The position numbers and the translations under genes were made by a program. Positions 17,664-25,555 of a stretch of 32,127 bases of DNA are shown piece by piece (positions within the stretch are counted from its first letter, which is position 1; every line of letters begins with the position of its first letter). The notes under the pieces are model-generated. The model saw only the letters and a list, made by a program, of their open reading frames with translations, was not told where the DNA came from and ran no database searches. Origin of the DNA: Vibrio agarilyticus (GTDB lineage: Bacteria; Pseudomonadota; Gammaproteobacteria; Enterobacterales; Vibrionaceae). The DNA lies in assembly GCF_012641465.1 (NCBI RefSeq), contig NZ_JABAIK010000030.1, positions 1 through 32,127 of the forward strand. Reading direction: 5' to 3'.

Positions 17664-18233
17664 ATGGCACATAATTGGGATGATGATGCACAGCTGTGGG
17701 AGGCGAATCCTGCGCACGTTGAATTTAACGTCGCGGCGTTCGAACAGTTGGTGCAGCTTGTCAATATTGAGGGAAAACGCATTTTGGATCTAGGCTGTGG
17801 TACTGGACTACTCAGTCAGCAAATGGCCCCTTTCGCAAAAGACATTGTCGCGCTTGATTCATCAGAAGAGATGATAGAAGAGCTCGATAAAAAGCAGCTG
17901 AGAAACGTTGAACCTGTGGTTGACGCCTTGTCGCGTGGCTTGGTTGCGCAGCACCCGGCATTTCGTGGTCAGTTTGATCTTATTGTTGCAGCGTCGGTGT
18001 GTCAGTTTATTGAAGATCTGCCAACGGCTCTGACAATCGCCCGCAGCTTACTTGAAGTGGATGGCTGGTTTGTACATTGGGACTGGCTTGATAATCAAGG
18101 CATGTCTGCCCAAGCAATTGAAGCGGCGTTATTGGATGCCGATTTTGTCGATGTTCGTGTGATGACACCATTTGACATTAGCCTAAATGGGCAAGCTCGC
18201 GCCGTTGTTATGGGTTTGGGCCGCCGCCGTTAA
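17664..18233 (+). CDS. Class I SAM-dependent methyltransferase
   Basis: Cytosolic protein of 189 aa with motif I ILDLGCGTGLLS (residues 40-51, the SAM-binding glycine loop), an acidic end of strand 2 (VALDSSEEMIEEL), and a motif near LIVAASVCQFIEDLPTAL (strand 4). The size and the MAHNWDDDAQLW opening fit a small-molecule methyltransferase of the UbiE/Methyltransf_11-25 type; the substrate is unknown. GGAG at 17654-17657 with a six-base gap selects ATG at 17664 over ATG at 17652. It is divergent from the LysR gene and probably controlled by it. Confidence 0.85.
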   Translation: MAHNWDDDAQLWEANPAHVEFNVAAFEQLVQLVNIEGKRILDLGCGTGLLSQQMAPFAKDIVALDSSEEMIEELDKKQLRNVEPVVDALSRGLVAQHPAFRGQFDLIVAASVCQFIEDLPTALTIARSLLEVDGWFVHWDWLDNQGMSAQAIEAALLDADFVDVRVMTPFDISLNGQARAVVMGLGRRR

Positions 18234-18249
18234 AGGCGACTTCATGTCA

Positions 18250-18327
18250 AAAGAAAAACCACTTCAACGTTTTTGCGAATACTCAAGATAAATCGAAGAG
18301 TATCGCCTTAAGCGGTGAAGTGGTTGA
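18250..18327 (-). terminator. Two-tier hairpin with U-tail (terminator or sRNA)
   Basis: Read on the minus strand, AACCACTTCA pairs with TGAAGTGGTT over a loop that itself contains a second stem (GCGATACTC / GAGTATTCGC), and the outer stem is followed by TTTCTTTTG. This fits a terminator for the choice-of-anchor gene (ends 18442), about 115 bases past its stop. The distance and nested form also allow an independent small RNA. Confidence 0.55.
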
Positions 18328-18441
18328 TGCGTAGGCTGCATTCAATCACCCCAATCACCTTAATCATATCAAGGCTCATGGGGCTTTTTTTCATTGCGCT
18401 TTTCAGCACGCCCAAGCGAATTGGGTAGAGGCCGCCTGTCG

Positions 18442-20253
18442 TTATAGCTCAATTTGGTAAACGGTTGTCGTGCCACTGACTTCGTTACCGACCGCTAGGA
18501 AGTGGCCTCCACGGCGCTCAAAGTAAGTGATGGATTCAGGGCCAAGATCGCCTGCTTTAGGGTTGTATTGTCCGTTTTCACAATCACCATCGCTATCGAC
18601 TTTGGTACAGACTGGCGCGGAGAAATCGCGGCGATTCACGTAATGCAAAAATTGCGCATCTTTTGGCTTGGTCACATCGTAAATCATGATCCCACCTTGG
18701 CGTTCTAGGCCAATAAAGGCGTATTGGCGCTGATTAATGTTCGCAACCTCAATCGCTTCTGGCTCAACACCCTTATCGTCACTGCGATCGTCACCACTGG
18801 CGTTATTGTCATTGGTGCTGTTCATATACTTGCTTTCGTGCATTGCAACGATCTCACTAAATTGATCGCCACTGTCGAATACCAGCTCGCCTTGTGCGTT
18901 CCAAATTGAGAATGAGCGGGTACCAAAACTCTGCACGTTTTGATTCGCCGCAATTTGGCCTTGTGGTTGAATCACTTTCAGACGACCAAGCTGCGTCTTA
19001 TCTTTTAGTGCGTTAGCCAAAGGGTGCTCTGGTGCGACATCAAGATTTTTGCCGCGTGTTTCATCAGTATGGACAATACAGAACGCTTGTTTTTGGGTGT
19101 AATCTGCGCTGCCGCTGAAGTCGTCACCATCCCAAATAAAGCCGTCTTTATCGCACTGAGCTTGGGTAGTCTCAAAACCATACTCACGGCCATCGCCCTC
19201 ATTGGCGGTGACGATATAAGTGGCACCATCTACTTCATAGCTGTCAATACTGTCAGGCATGTAGAGCCCGGTTAATTGCGGATAAGCACGAAAGTTGGCT
19301 GTGGCCTTATCTTTATTTGACGCATCTAATTGCGCTTGTCCCCAAGATTTCTCACCCAAATTGACGATGCTATCCACCTTCGCTGAAGCCACATCAAGAA
19401 TCGCTAACGCGTTATTTTCTTGCAGCGCCACATAAAGTTTGCCGTTGTTAGCAAAGGTCAAATATTCTGGCTCAAAATCTTGCGCAGCAGTAGCGTTTGG
19501 CCCTGTGACACGCACCTCATTGATTTCATCAGCGCGTTCTTGATTAAACGCACGAAAATCGATTTGTGAGATCTGCGCGTTATCAATGCCAGCGCTGAGG
19601 TTAATCAAGGTTACGCTGCCTTCTGGATCCGTTTGATAATCTGCACTTGGCTCGCCTTCGTTGGCGGTCGCGATGAATTGACCATCTTTGGAAAAGCTCA
19701 CCATATCGGGCAGCGCGCCAGCGGCAAAGGTGGTAATCAGTTCAAGCGTGTCTGAGCGGTATAAACCCACAATGCCGTTCTGCTGTTTATTGGCATTTTC
19801 AATCGCCACCGCCACGAGGCCTTGATGGGTTGACACGCTGTTTGCCGCGCCGATGGAAATGCCCGCGTGCTGGGCTGCAGAATCTAAGTTAATGCTGCCT
19901 TCGTATTGCGGCGCGCTTTGCGCATTCAGTGCAAGGACATCGACTTTTTGCGCTTGTGCGTTTACCACATAAAGCTTATCAGTACAGGCATCATAACTGA
20001 CAATTTCAGCGGCGCTGGTATCAAATGGCGCGTTTGCTTGATAGGTGCCAATAACGTTTAATCCGGCAATGGTACCTGTCCCTTGCGGTGCTTTTTCTTG
20101 AGTGACACACTGAATGCCATCCAGTTTTGTGGCGCTGTTGTGGGGGACAGCATCGGCGGCTTTTGTTTTGTCATGGGCAACCGTATCGGATGGATTACAC
20201 CCAGAAAGGGCAATACTTAGGGTTAAAAGACTCATAGCCGGTAAACGTGACAT
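18442..20253 (-). CDS. Choice-of-anchor I family lipoprotein (beta-propeller)
   Basis: Protein of 603 aa, predicted lipoprotein: MSRLPAMSLLTLSIALSGC, with lipobox LSGC at Cys19. The mature part is a long beta-propeller-like protein with segments typical of the choice-of-anchor I / PhoX-like group (SFSKDGQFIATANEGEPS, DFEPEYLTFANNGKLYVALQENNALAILDV, TANEGDGREY, GVEPEAIEV, LGPESITYFE). The group is surface- or periplasm-located; some relatives are annotated as alkaline phosphatases but activity is not established. AAGGAG six bases before ATG at 20253 sets the start. The frame stays open to 20355, but that extension only translates the adjacent ERIC-like element. Acidic DxD-rich segments (DSDGDCENGQ) suggest calcium binding. 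Confidence 0.85.
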   Translation of the reverse strand: MSRLPAMSLLTLSIALSGCNPSDTVAHDKTKAADAVPHNSATKLDGIQCVTQEKAPQGTGTIAGLNVIGTYQANAPFDTSAAEIVSYDACTDKLYVVNAQAQKVDVLALNAQSAPQYEGSINLDSAAQHAGISIGAANSVSTHQGLVAVAIENANKQQNGIVGLYRSDTLELITTFAAGALPDMVSFSKDGQFIATANEGEPSADYQTDPEGSVTLINLSAGIDNAQISQIDFRAFNQERADEINEVRVTGPNATAAQDFEPEYLTFANNGKLYVALQENNALAILDVASAKVDSIVNLGEKSWGQAQLDASNKDKATANFRAYPQLTGLYMPDSIDSYEVDGATYIVTANEGDGREYGFETTQAQCDKDGFIWDGDDFSGSADYTQKQAFCIVHTDETRGKNLDVAPEHPLANALKDKTQLGRLKVIQPQGQIAANQNVQSFGTRSFSIWNAQGELVFDSGDQFSEIVAMHESKYMNSTNDNNASGDDRSDDKGVEPEAIEVANINQRQYAFIGLERQGGIMIYDVTKPKDAQFLHYVNRRDFSAPVCTKVDSDGDCENGQYNPKAGDLGPESITYFERRGGHFLAVGNEVSGTTTVYQIEL

Positions 20254-20278
20254 CAATGGCTCCTTGTTTAGAAAGTGA

Positions 20279-20415
20279 TATACCTTTCTCACTTGGCGTT
20301 GCAGAGTGGGTGATAGGCACCCACACACCTCATCGCATAGTCTATCTATGTTCATGACGTGCTCAGAGGCGTTGTTCGCCGGTTACCTGTCTGCGTTTTC
20401 AAGTGGTTTGGGTAT
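20279..20415. repeat. ERIC-like element, full length
   Basis: Left end TATACCTTTCTCACTTGGCG, centre CCTCATCGCATAGTCTATCT and GTGCTCAGAGGCGTTGTTCG, right end TTTTCAAGTGGTTTGGGTAT. It lies directly upstream of the choice-of-anchor lipoprotein gene, starting about 25 bases before its start codon, so the promoter is in or beyond the element. Confidence 0.8.
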
Positions 20416-20563
20416 CGCGTAATGAATGGGTATAGAATATATGGCCATTGACTCTAGAGTGGCTTTGTGACAAATAGAGTGAATTAAGGTGAAGGAAATA
20501 TTGCAATTCGCCCCAACAGTTTGAGATTTAAACAAAAATGGGGATAGAAAAGGAGAAGAACCA

Positions 20564-20986
20564 ATGACCCAAAGCTCAATTGAACAAAGAACCATCAATC
20601 AAGATACGATGAACCAAGATGCGATGAAGAAAGGGAGTGTCAGCCCGCTTGAGAGGTTTATTGTGGCCCTCAATGAACGACCAGACAGTGTGGAATTCGA
20701 GCAGACCATGGCGCTTATCGATGCGTTATATGATTTTCATCCGGTAGCGTTTCGCAATGGCGCGGTGAATAACGCAGCAGGTCAAAATAACGGTTCTTGT
20801 AAAATTTTTGCTTTTGGGATCAAGCAAAATTTGTCTGCGTCTCAAACCCTAGCGTGCTTTGGCCGTTTTTATCGCGAGGATGTATTGTGCCATCCGGAGG
20901 GAGATGATCACCAAAATATTCGTCAGTTTATGCTCCATGGCTGGGCAGGGGTTCAGTTTGACGAAACGCCATTGATTGAGCGTTGA
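20564..20986 (+). CDS. HopJ family (type III effector HopJ-like) protein
   Basis: Protein of 140 aa. The core from about residue 25 to 135 (LERFIVALNERPDSVEFEQT, YDFHPVAFRNG, NNAAGQNNGSCKIFAFG, FYREDVLCHPEGDDHQNIRQ, WAGVQFDETPL) is the HopJ family. Despite the name, many Vibrio and other marine bacteria carry it without any effector role, and its function is unknown. The N-terminal Q/N-rich stretch is probably disordered. GGAG nine bases upstream supports ATG at 20564. The DUF3820 gene starts 25 bases after its stop, suggesting one transcript. Confidence 0.88.
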   Translation: MTQSSIEQRTINQDTMNQDAMKKGSVSPLERFIVALNERPDSVEFEQTMALIDALYDFHPVAFRNGAVNNAAGQNNGSCKIFAFGIKQNLSASQTLACFGRFYREDVLCHPEGDDHQNIRQFMLHGWAGVQFDETPLIER

Positions 20987-21011
20987 TAACTCTACGGCAA
21001 AGGCACCGACC

Positions 21012-21248
21012 ATGTTAGATAAAGCCAACTTAGTTAAATTAGCACGCACGCCAATGCCGTTTGGTAAATATCAAGGCCGCATGTTGATTGATTTGCCTGA
21101 AGAGTATTTATTGTGGTTTGCTAATAAAACGCAATTTCCTGAAGGCGAATTAGGCGATTTAATGCAACTATGCTTGGCATTAAAAATTGAAGGGCTCGAC
21201 AGTTTAGTCAAGCCACTGAAACGTGATGCTACCTTGGGTGACGATTAA
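21012..21248 (+). CDS. DUF3820 family small protein
   Basis: Protein of 78 aa. The segment PMPFGKYQGRMLIDLPEEYL is the hallmark of DUF3820 (sometimes called putative quorum-sensing-regulated virulence factor), and the C-terminal part LMQLCLALKIEGLDSLVKPL is also family-typical. It is cytosolic and its function is not established. The frame can open at TTG 20976 inside the HopJ gene, but family members begin with a short Met-Leu-acidic lead as here, and AAAGG lies eight bases before ATG at 21012. It is likely co-transcribed with the HopJ gene. Confidence 0.85.
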   Translation: MLDKANLVKLARTPMPFGKYQGRMLIDLPEEYLLWFANKTQFPEGELGDLMQLCLALKIEGLDSLVKPLKRDATLGDD

Positions 21249-21265
21249 GCCTAAGCTCAAGCTTG

Positions 21266-21293
21266 CTATACCTAAACAACCTCAAGTGGCAAG
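21266..21293. repeat. ERIC-like terminus overlapping the condensation gene 3' end
   Basis: CTATACCTAAACAACCTCAAGTGGCAAGG resembles the ERIC-like left end (TATACCCAAACAACTTGAAG). It overlaps the last codons and stop of the minus-strand condensation-domain gene. Only one terminus is recognisable. Confidence 0.4.
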
Positions 21294-22585
21294 GCCTCAC
21301 GGTCCAACGCGCTGAGCAGTACTTGCTTGAGATCGCGTTTAAATTGCTCATGAGCGGTGGCAGAAATGCCTGGCGCGCTGGTATTCAGAGTCAGGCAGAG
21401 TCGCTCATTAACGCATGCCGCGCCAAGCCAGTAGGTCGCGCCAACAAAATGTTGGCTTGCTGTCATAAATAAATGAGTTATGTGCAGTGGCTGGTGGGCC
21501 GATTTTAGTGTTATTCGGCCTAAATTAGACAGATGACCAGGGCTAAATCGGCCTTGATCATGACTGGCCCCCGGGTTTTCAATGTTTCGCGCCGCTTCCC
21601 ACCACGCATCTTTACCCGTATTAATATATGAACCACTGCTGATGGCCGCATCAAATGCCACTTTGGCTTGTTCTGCGAGTGCCCACAGGGAGGTTTGTGG
21701 GGCATGGCGTAATAAAATAGAGCACATGCCAGCAAAGCAGCCAAAGGGATTGTCTGGTTCCGGTAAGGCGAAAAGGGCGCGCAGGTCAATATTCCCGCCG
21801 AGCGTCATTTCTGTTTGTTTGGGCTTTGCGGCGCGATACAGACACTGAGCGAGCGCGCCATAGAGGAGGGCATTTAAAGTTAATTGATGTTCGCGACATG
21901 CTGCAAGCATCTGTGAGGTTTGCTCGGGTGTAAATGTGATGAATCCGAGCTGGTTGTAGCGCAAGCCCGTGGTGTCGTTGTGAGTATCAATCCAACTTTG
22001 CAAAGCCTCACTTGATTGACGTGGCGCAAACGGCACTTGAGCAAAATCGCTCTCTACCGACTCAAGCAGAGTATTCAGTGATGGATTGAGTGGATAAGGC
22101 TGTGATAATACCGCTAACGCAGGGCTGTTATTGAGCGCGCAGATAATCGTATCAAGCAGTGTGACCGCAGAGCGCCCATCACAAATGGTGTGATGCAGCG
22201 TGAGGATCAACGCGTGTTTTTCTCTACCAGACGAGATTAAGCTTAATCGCCACAATGGTGCGTTAACGCTAAACGCTAATTGGCTTTGCGTTGCCATTTC
22301 GTGTTCGACGGTAGTAGTGAACTGTTGCTGAGGCACCACGTATGTAGCAACTGGCACTGCGCTTGTATTGGCCATGACAAAACGCCATGTGTCTTTTGAA
22401 TCTTGACTAATTCCGACTTGTAACAGTACCAATTGCTGTTGTAGCCGCGCTATCTTAGATGGCAAAGAAAGTAGGTCGAGTGGCCCCGATAGCCATGCGA
22501 GCGTGACGACATTCATACCCGCACTTGGGGTCATTTCAGCGAAAAAACGTTCTGTTGCGCCAAGCGAGCGTAAATCTAATTTCAT
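21272..22585 (-). CDS. Stand-alone condensation-domain (acyltransferase-like) protein
   Basis: Cytosolic protein of 437 aa forming a single condensation / alcohol acyltransferase-type fold. The catalytic HHxxxDG motif is intact (LHHTICDGRSAV, about residues 132-143). The GHLSNLGRI segment near residue 355 matches the later NxGR-type motif of PapA/AATase-like enzymes rather than the DFGWG of typical NRPS domains. No adenylation or carrier-protein gene is nearby, so it probably acylates a small molecule or lipid instead of working in an NRPS line (inference). GGAAG six bases before ATG at 22585 fixes the start. The last residues (LEVV-stop) come from an ERIC-like terminus. A 12-bp palindrome lies 30 bp upstream. 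Confidence 0.8.
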   Translation of the reverse strand: MKLDLRSLGATERFFAEMTPSAGMNVVTLAWLSGPLDLLSLPSKIARLQQQLVLLQVGISQDSKDTWRFVMANTSAVPVATYVVPQQQFTTTVEHEMATQSQLAFSVNAPLWRLSLISSGREKHALILTLHHTICDGRSAVTLLDTIICALNNSPALAVLSQPYPLNPSLNTLLESVESDFAQVPFAPRQSSEALQSWIDTHNDTTGLRYNQLGFITFTPEQTSQMLAACREHQLTLNALLYGALAQCLYRAAKPKQTEMTLGGNIDLRALFALPEPDNPFGCFAGMCSILLRHAPQTSLWALAEQAKVAFDAAISSGSYINTGKDAWWEAARNIENPGASHDQGRFSPGHLSNLGRITLKSAHQPLHITHLFMTASQHFVGATYWLGAACVNERLCLTLNTSAPGISATAHEQFKRDLKQVLLSALDREALPLEVV

Positions 22586-22614
22586 TATGCGCTTCCACAA
22601 GTTAGGTATAAAAC

Positions 22615-22626
22615 CACATTAATGTG
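22615..22626. promoter_or_regulatory. 12-bp palindrome upstream of the condensation gene
   Basis: CACATTAATGTG, perfect palindrome 30 bp before the start codon of the condensation-domain gene (read on the minus strand). Possible operator. The remainder of 22586-22814 shows no gene. Confidence 0.35.
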
Positions 22627-22814
22627 ATGTCATTTATCGCAGTATCGATGAAATTCTAAGTAACATGATATGAAGATGCTCTCACTCTTGAGCAAAATTT
22701 TTCAAGCGCAATCACAAAGACACAAATTGAGCCGTAGCAACCATAAAGACGTTGAAATTTCATCAAGGCGCTACGAAAAATAGCAATCTACCTTGCCGTG
22801 CAAACGCCGTAATC

Positions 22815-22951
22815 TATACCCTTTCCACTTGAAGTTGCAGCGTTGTTGGCGAGCTCTCACAAACCTCATCACATAGTTTATCTATGTGCACGAAGTGTTC
22901 AGAGGCTTTGCTTGTTTGCCGCCTACCTGCATCTTCAAGTGGTTTGGGTAT
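22815..22951. repeat. ERIC-like element, full length
   Basis: Left end CTATACCCTTTCCACTTGAA, centre AAACCTCATCACATAGTTTA and AAGTGTTCAGAGGCTTTGCT, right end CATCTTCAAGTGGTTTGGGT. It sits 26 bp upstream of the Mpv17-like gene, and the longest reading frame of that gene runs into it. Confidence 0.85.
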
Positions 22952-22977
22952 ATTGCAGTGGAATGACTGGAAATAAG

Positions 22978-23661
22978 ATGAAAACCATGACGCTAGCGCA
23001 GCAACTTAAAATCGATATTTTTACTGCTTTGCGACAGAACGCCAAACCCGGTGTGGCTTTGCAATGTTTTGCTCTCTTGATTGCGGTGAGTTATTTCTAT
23101 TGGCCTGACGCTCAGCGTCTATTTTCAGCTCTAGCTGCCATGAAAGCGGAATTTGGTTGGGTTTATAGCGCGATAGCGACTGCGTTATTTGGTGGAGTAA
23201 TACCCGTATTGCTGCTGCGGACTCTGGGCTATCAAGCGGCGGATTTTGGCATTGAACTTGTTTGTGTTGCGCTGTTTTGGGCTTATAAAGGCGTTGAGGT
23301 TGACTTGTTCTATCAGCTGCAATCTTGGCTATTTGGGTCGAAATTGGATGTGGCGACCGTTGTCACAAAAGTGGTGGTGGATCAGTTTATTTATTCGGCG
23401 TTTTGGTCTGTTCCTACCATCGCGGTGTTTTATCTTTGGAAAGATCTTGGTTTTCCGCGCCATCATTTTTTGAAATATATCGATAAAGAATTTTGGTTGC
23501 GACGTGTTTTTGCTATGACCATCAGTAATTGGCTTATTTGGATCCCAGCTGTGTGCGTGATTTATATGATGCCCGCCGATCTGCAATTGCCTTTGTTTAA
23601 TATTGTGCTGCTGTTTTTCGGTATGCTGGTCGCGGTTCTGAGTAAAAATGAGCGTGTTTAG
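22978..23661 (+). CDS. Mpv17/PMP22-like integral membrane protein
   Basis: Protein of 227 aa with four or five hydrophobic segments (about residues 20-35, 55-75, 82-100, 133-150, 185-220). Its C-terminal half resembles the eukaryotic Mpv17/PMP22 family: K-x3-VDQ followed by a Pro-containing helix (TKVVVDQFIYSAFWSVP), then ISNWLIWIPAVCVIYMMP, matching the family's N-x3-WP...P core, and a closing N-x-V...LS segment. Mpv17 proteins are small organelle-membrane channels; bacterial members are uncommon and their role is unknown. The protein is longer than the usual 180 or so residues. The frame opens at 22843, but that extension translates the ERIC-like element; GGAA five bases before ATG at 22978 supports this start. 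It shares a bidirectional terminator with the next gene. Confidence 0.6.
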   Translation: MKTMTLAQQLKIDIFTALRQNAKPGVALQCFALLIAVSYFYWPDAQRLFSALAAMKAEFGWVYSAIATALFGGVIPVLLLRTLGYQAADFGIELVCVALFWAYKGVEVDLFYQLQSWLFGSKLDVATVVTKVVVDQFIYSAFWSVPTIAVFYLWKDLGFPRHHFLKYIDKEFWLRRVFAMTISNWLIWIPAVCVIYMMPADLQLPLFNIVLLFFGMLVAVLSKNERV

Positions 23662-23701
23662 CAGTAGAACAAATACTATGGATATCGGGGATGGTGCTGA
23701 T

Positions 23702-23726
23702 AAAAAAGCGCCAGCGGCGCTTTTTT
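23702..23726. terminator. Bidirectional rho-independent terminator
   Basis: Symmetric: AAAAAAGCGCC, AGC, GGCGCTTTTTT. It lies between the convergent Mpv17-like gene (stop 23661) and coiled-coil membrane gene (stop 23733) and can end both transcripts. Confidence 0.92.
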
Positions 23727-23732
23727 GTGTAT

Positions 23733-24884
23733 TTATTGGCTTGCCTGCATTAACCAGTGATAGTGGTTGTTGGCTTTTTTACCAATGCAACCTTGCATCA
23801 CCAAGTCATCAAAAATGCCATCGACAGCGTCACTGCTTAATTCGAATTGTTTGGCAACTGCACGTTTTGTACAAGCCACTTGATTTTGCCGCAGGGCTTG
23901 AATGACCTGATCTTTGATACTCAGTGGCTCTGAAACTGGGTTAACTTCACTGTGGCTCACAGGGTAGTTAGCTTGAGCGTCTAAGTGAGGCAAATACCCC
24001 GCAGGTTCAATGACAGGATCATCCGCTTTCGATGCCGGCGCGTGTAAACGGTAAAAATGTCGAAAGCGTTGCTCTTCACCAATCAACCCAACAAAAAAGG
24101 CGGCAAAGAAGTCGAGTAAAATCGACAAGAAGACCACTAAACCGAGCTGAGCTTGAGCTGAGCTGATAGCAAAGGCACCCGCTAAGCTGTCGATGAGGCC
24201 AATGACAGAACCCTGAGAAACCGGTGGTAAACTATCGCGTTCCATCGCTAAGCGCTGCTGCTCTTGACGCAATTTATTATTTTGTTCTTGAATACGCGAA
24301 ACACCAGTGGCGATGCGCTCCATCTCAATGTATTTTTGCGCCGCTAAGTTATTCAACTCGATTTGATTTTCAATTGCGTTAATTTGTTGATCAAATGCCG
24401 CAATTTTCGCCTGCTCGACCGCAATATGTGATTGAGCTGTGTTTGTAGCGCTGTTAATACCGCCGATGCTGCCCCCGATAGAGATAACGGCAAGGACCAG
24501 ATAAAACAGCACCGCAACCAGCGCGCCCGAATAATTGCGATGAGCGCGACGCTCACCAAATTCATACCAAGCGTAAAATTTCCCCGCTTCAAAGATGATT
24601 GCTAAACCACCAAATAGCGCTTGCATCATGGGGTTATCATCGATGGAAAGGAAAAGTAAGAGTGAAAAGATCGTTGACGCTAAGATGGCCGCGCCAGTAA
24701 ACGAGTACACACTCATCATCGCAAAGCGGCCTTTCGGGTAGCGATAATTAAGTTGATGTTGATATTGCATGGTTTTGTCTAGAAAAGTGCTGTCCACAGC
24801 ATAAATAAAGTTGCGCAGCATAACCGATTCCCACTCGCATTGCTGTTGTTTATGGTTCACCCAGTGTGCAACCGCTGAATCCAT
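23733..24884 (-). CDS. Four-TM protein with coiled coil and C-terminal winged-helix-like tail
   Basis: Not a recognised named family. The protein is 383 aa. Predicted helices: TM1 SVYSFTGAAILASTIFSLLL, TM2 ALFGGLAIIFEAGKFYAWY, TM3 ALVAVLFYLVLAVISIGGSI, then about 75 residues of charged coiled coil (AKIAAFDQQINAIENQIELN through RQEQQRLAMERDSL), TM4 LGLVVFLSILLDFFAAFFVG, and a hydrophilic tail. With the N-terminus inside, the coiled coil would be periplasmic and the tail cytoplasmic. The last 60 residues (DQVIQALRQNQVACTKRAVA, KQFELSSDAVDGIFDDLVMQ, GCIGKKANNHYHWL) look like a winged helix. AAGGTG precedes ATG at 24884; 24920 and 24821 are alternatives. It is divergent from a TetR-type gene. Confidence 0.65.
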   Translation of the reverse strand: MDSAVAHWVNHKQQQCEWESVMLRNFIYAVDSTFLDKTMQYQHQLNYRYPKGRFAMMSVYSFTGAAILASTIFSLLLFLSIDDNPMMQALFGGLAIIFEAGKFYAWYEFGERRAHRNYSGALVAVLFYLVLAVISIGGSIGGINSATNTAQSHIAVEQAKIAAFDQQINAIENQIELNNLAAQKYIEMERIATGVSRIQEQNNKLRQEQQRLAMERDSLPPVSQGSVIGLIDSLAGAFAISSAQAQLGLVVFLSILLDFFAAFFVGLIGEEQRFRHFYRLHAPASKADDPVIEPAGYLPHLDAQANYPVSHSEVNPVSEPLSIKDQVIQALRQNQVACTKRAVAKQFELSSDAVDGIFDDLVMQGCIGKKANNHYHWLMQASQ

Positions 24885-24964
24885 AGGCACCTTGTGGTAA
24901 TTGTGAACAAAATCACACATTGCTCTGACATTGCTTGTTAGGGATATAGCGGAACCATTCTCGC

Positions 24965-24977
24965 GAAACCGCGTTTC
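24965..24977. promoter_or_regulatory. Dyad in the membrane-gene/tetR divergent region
   Basis: GAAAC-CGC-GTTTC, placed about 80 bp from each of the two divergent start codons (24884 and 25060). Candidate operator for the adjacent TetR-type protein. Confidence 0.35.
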
Positions 24978-25059
24978 CTGAAGTTACTCAGCGATACCGC
25001 CTGTTGCTCAGATCGAAAAATCAGTCATAATGCTTCCTTTAGATACTAGGATGAAAAAA

Positions 25060-25548
25060 ATGGCAAGAATCACACAAGATGAGCGTGATAGGAAAAAAGC
25101 GCTGTATGACTCGGTTGTGCTCAGAATCTTCCTAGAAGAAGGGTGGGAAGCGGTAACACATGGGCGAGTCGCGCATGAGTGCGTCACCAAAAAGTCAACA
25201 ATTCAAGGTTATTACCCAACCAAGAAAGACTTTTCTAGTGCGTTGCAGGGAAAAATTAGAAACCACATTCCCAAAAGCTTTGCGGAACTTTTAAGCTCCA
25301 ACGGCCCGTTAACCAGAGAGCGCTTTGTTGAAACCTGGGATCTTGAGATTCAAAACAGTCGAATATTTCGTGAAATTGCTCAAATGTTTGTTGAATCTAT
25401 ACTGGAGGGTGGCAGTGACTTTACTGGCGCCGCAGTTGCGATGTTACGAGCGCACTTGAAGCCGCATATCGGTGAAAAAGAAGCCAATTCAGCGATCTAT
25501 GAAGTTATCGGCCTCACCATTTATAGAAAGTCTTTTGAACGCGAGTAG
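25060..25548 (+). CDS. TetR/AcrR-type transcriptional regulator
   Basis: Cytosolic protein of about 162 aa. The N-terminal HTH (residues 15-55; LYDSVVLRIFLEEGWEAVTH, RVAHECVTKKSTIQGYYPTK) has the recognition-helix signature of a TetR subgroup common in Vibrio, with STIQGYYP where classic members have VSKGTLYHYF. The rest is an alpha-helical ligand/dimer domain. The start is uncertain: AGG at 25048-25050 is well spaced for ATG at 25060; ATG at 25051 and 25030 are in frame. It is divergent from the four-TM gene, with a dyad in the gap. A perfect CRP-type site begins eight bases after its stop and a terminator follows at 25615. Confidence 0.72.
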   Translation: MARITQDERDRKKALYDSVVLRIFLEEGWEAVTHGRVAHECVTKKSTIQGYYPTKKDFSSALQGKIRNHIPKSFAELLSSNGPLTRERFVETWDLEIQNSRIFREIAQMFVESILEGGSDFTGAAVAMLRAHLKPHIGEKEANSAIYEVIGLTIYRKSFERE

Positions 25549-25555
25549 CATTTGG

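Noticed and set aside
20254-20355. N-terminal extension of the choice-of-anchor lipoprotein frame
   Set aside because: It translates the adjacent ERIC-like element; the lipoprotein signal and Shine-Dalgarno sequence place the start at 20253.
22843-22977. Extended N-terminus of the Mpv17-like frame
   Set aside because: Most of it translates the ERIC-like repeat; a better ribosome-binding site precedes ATG at 22978.
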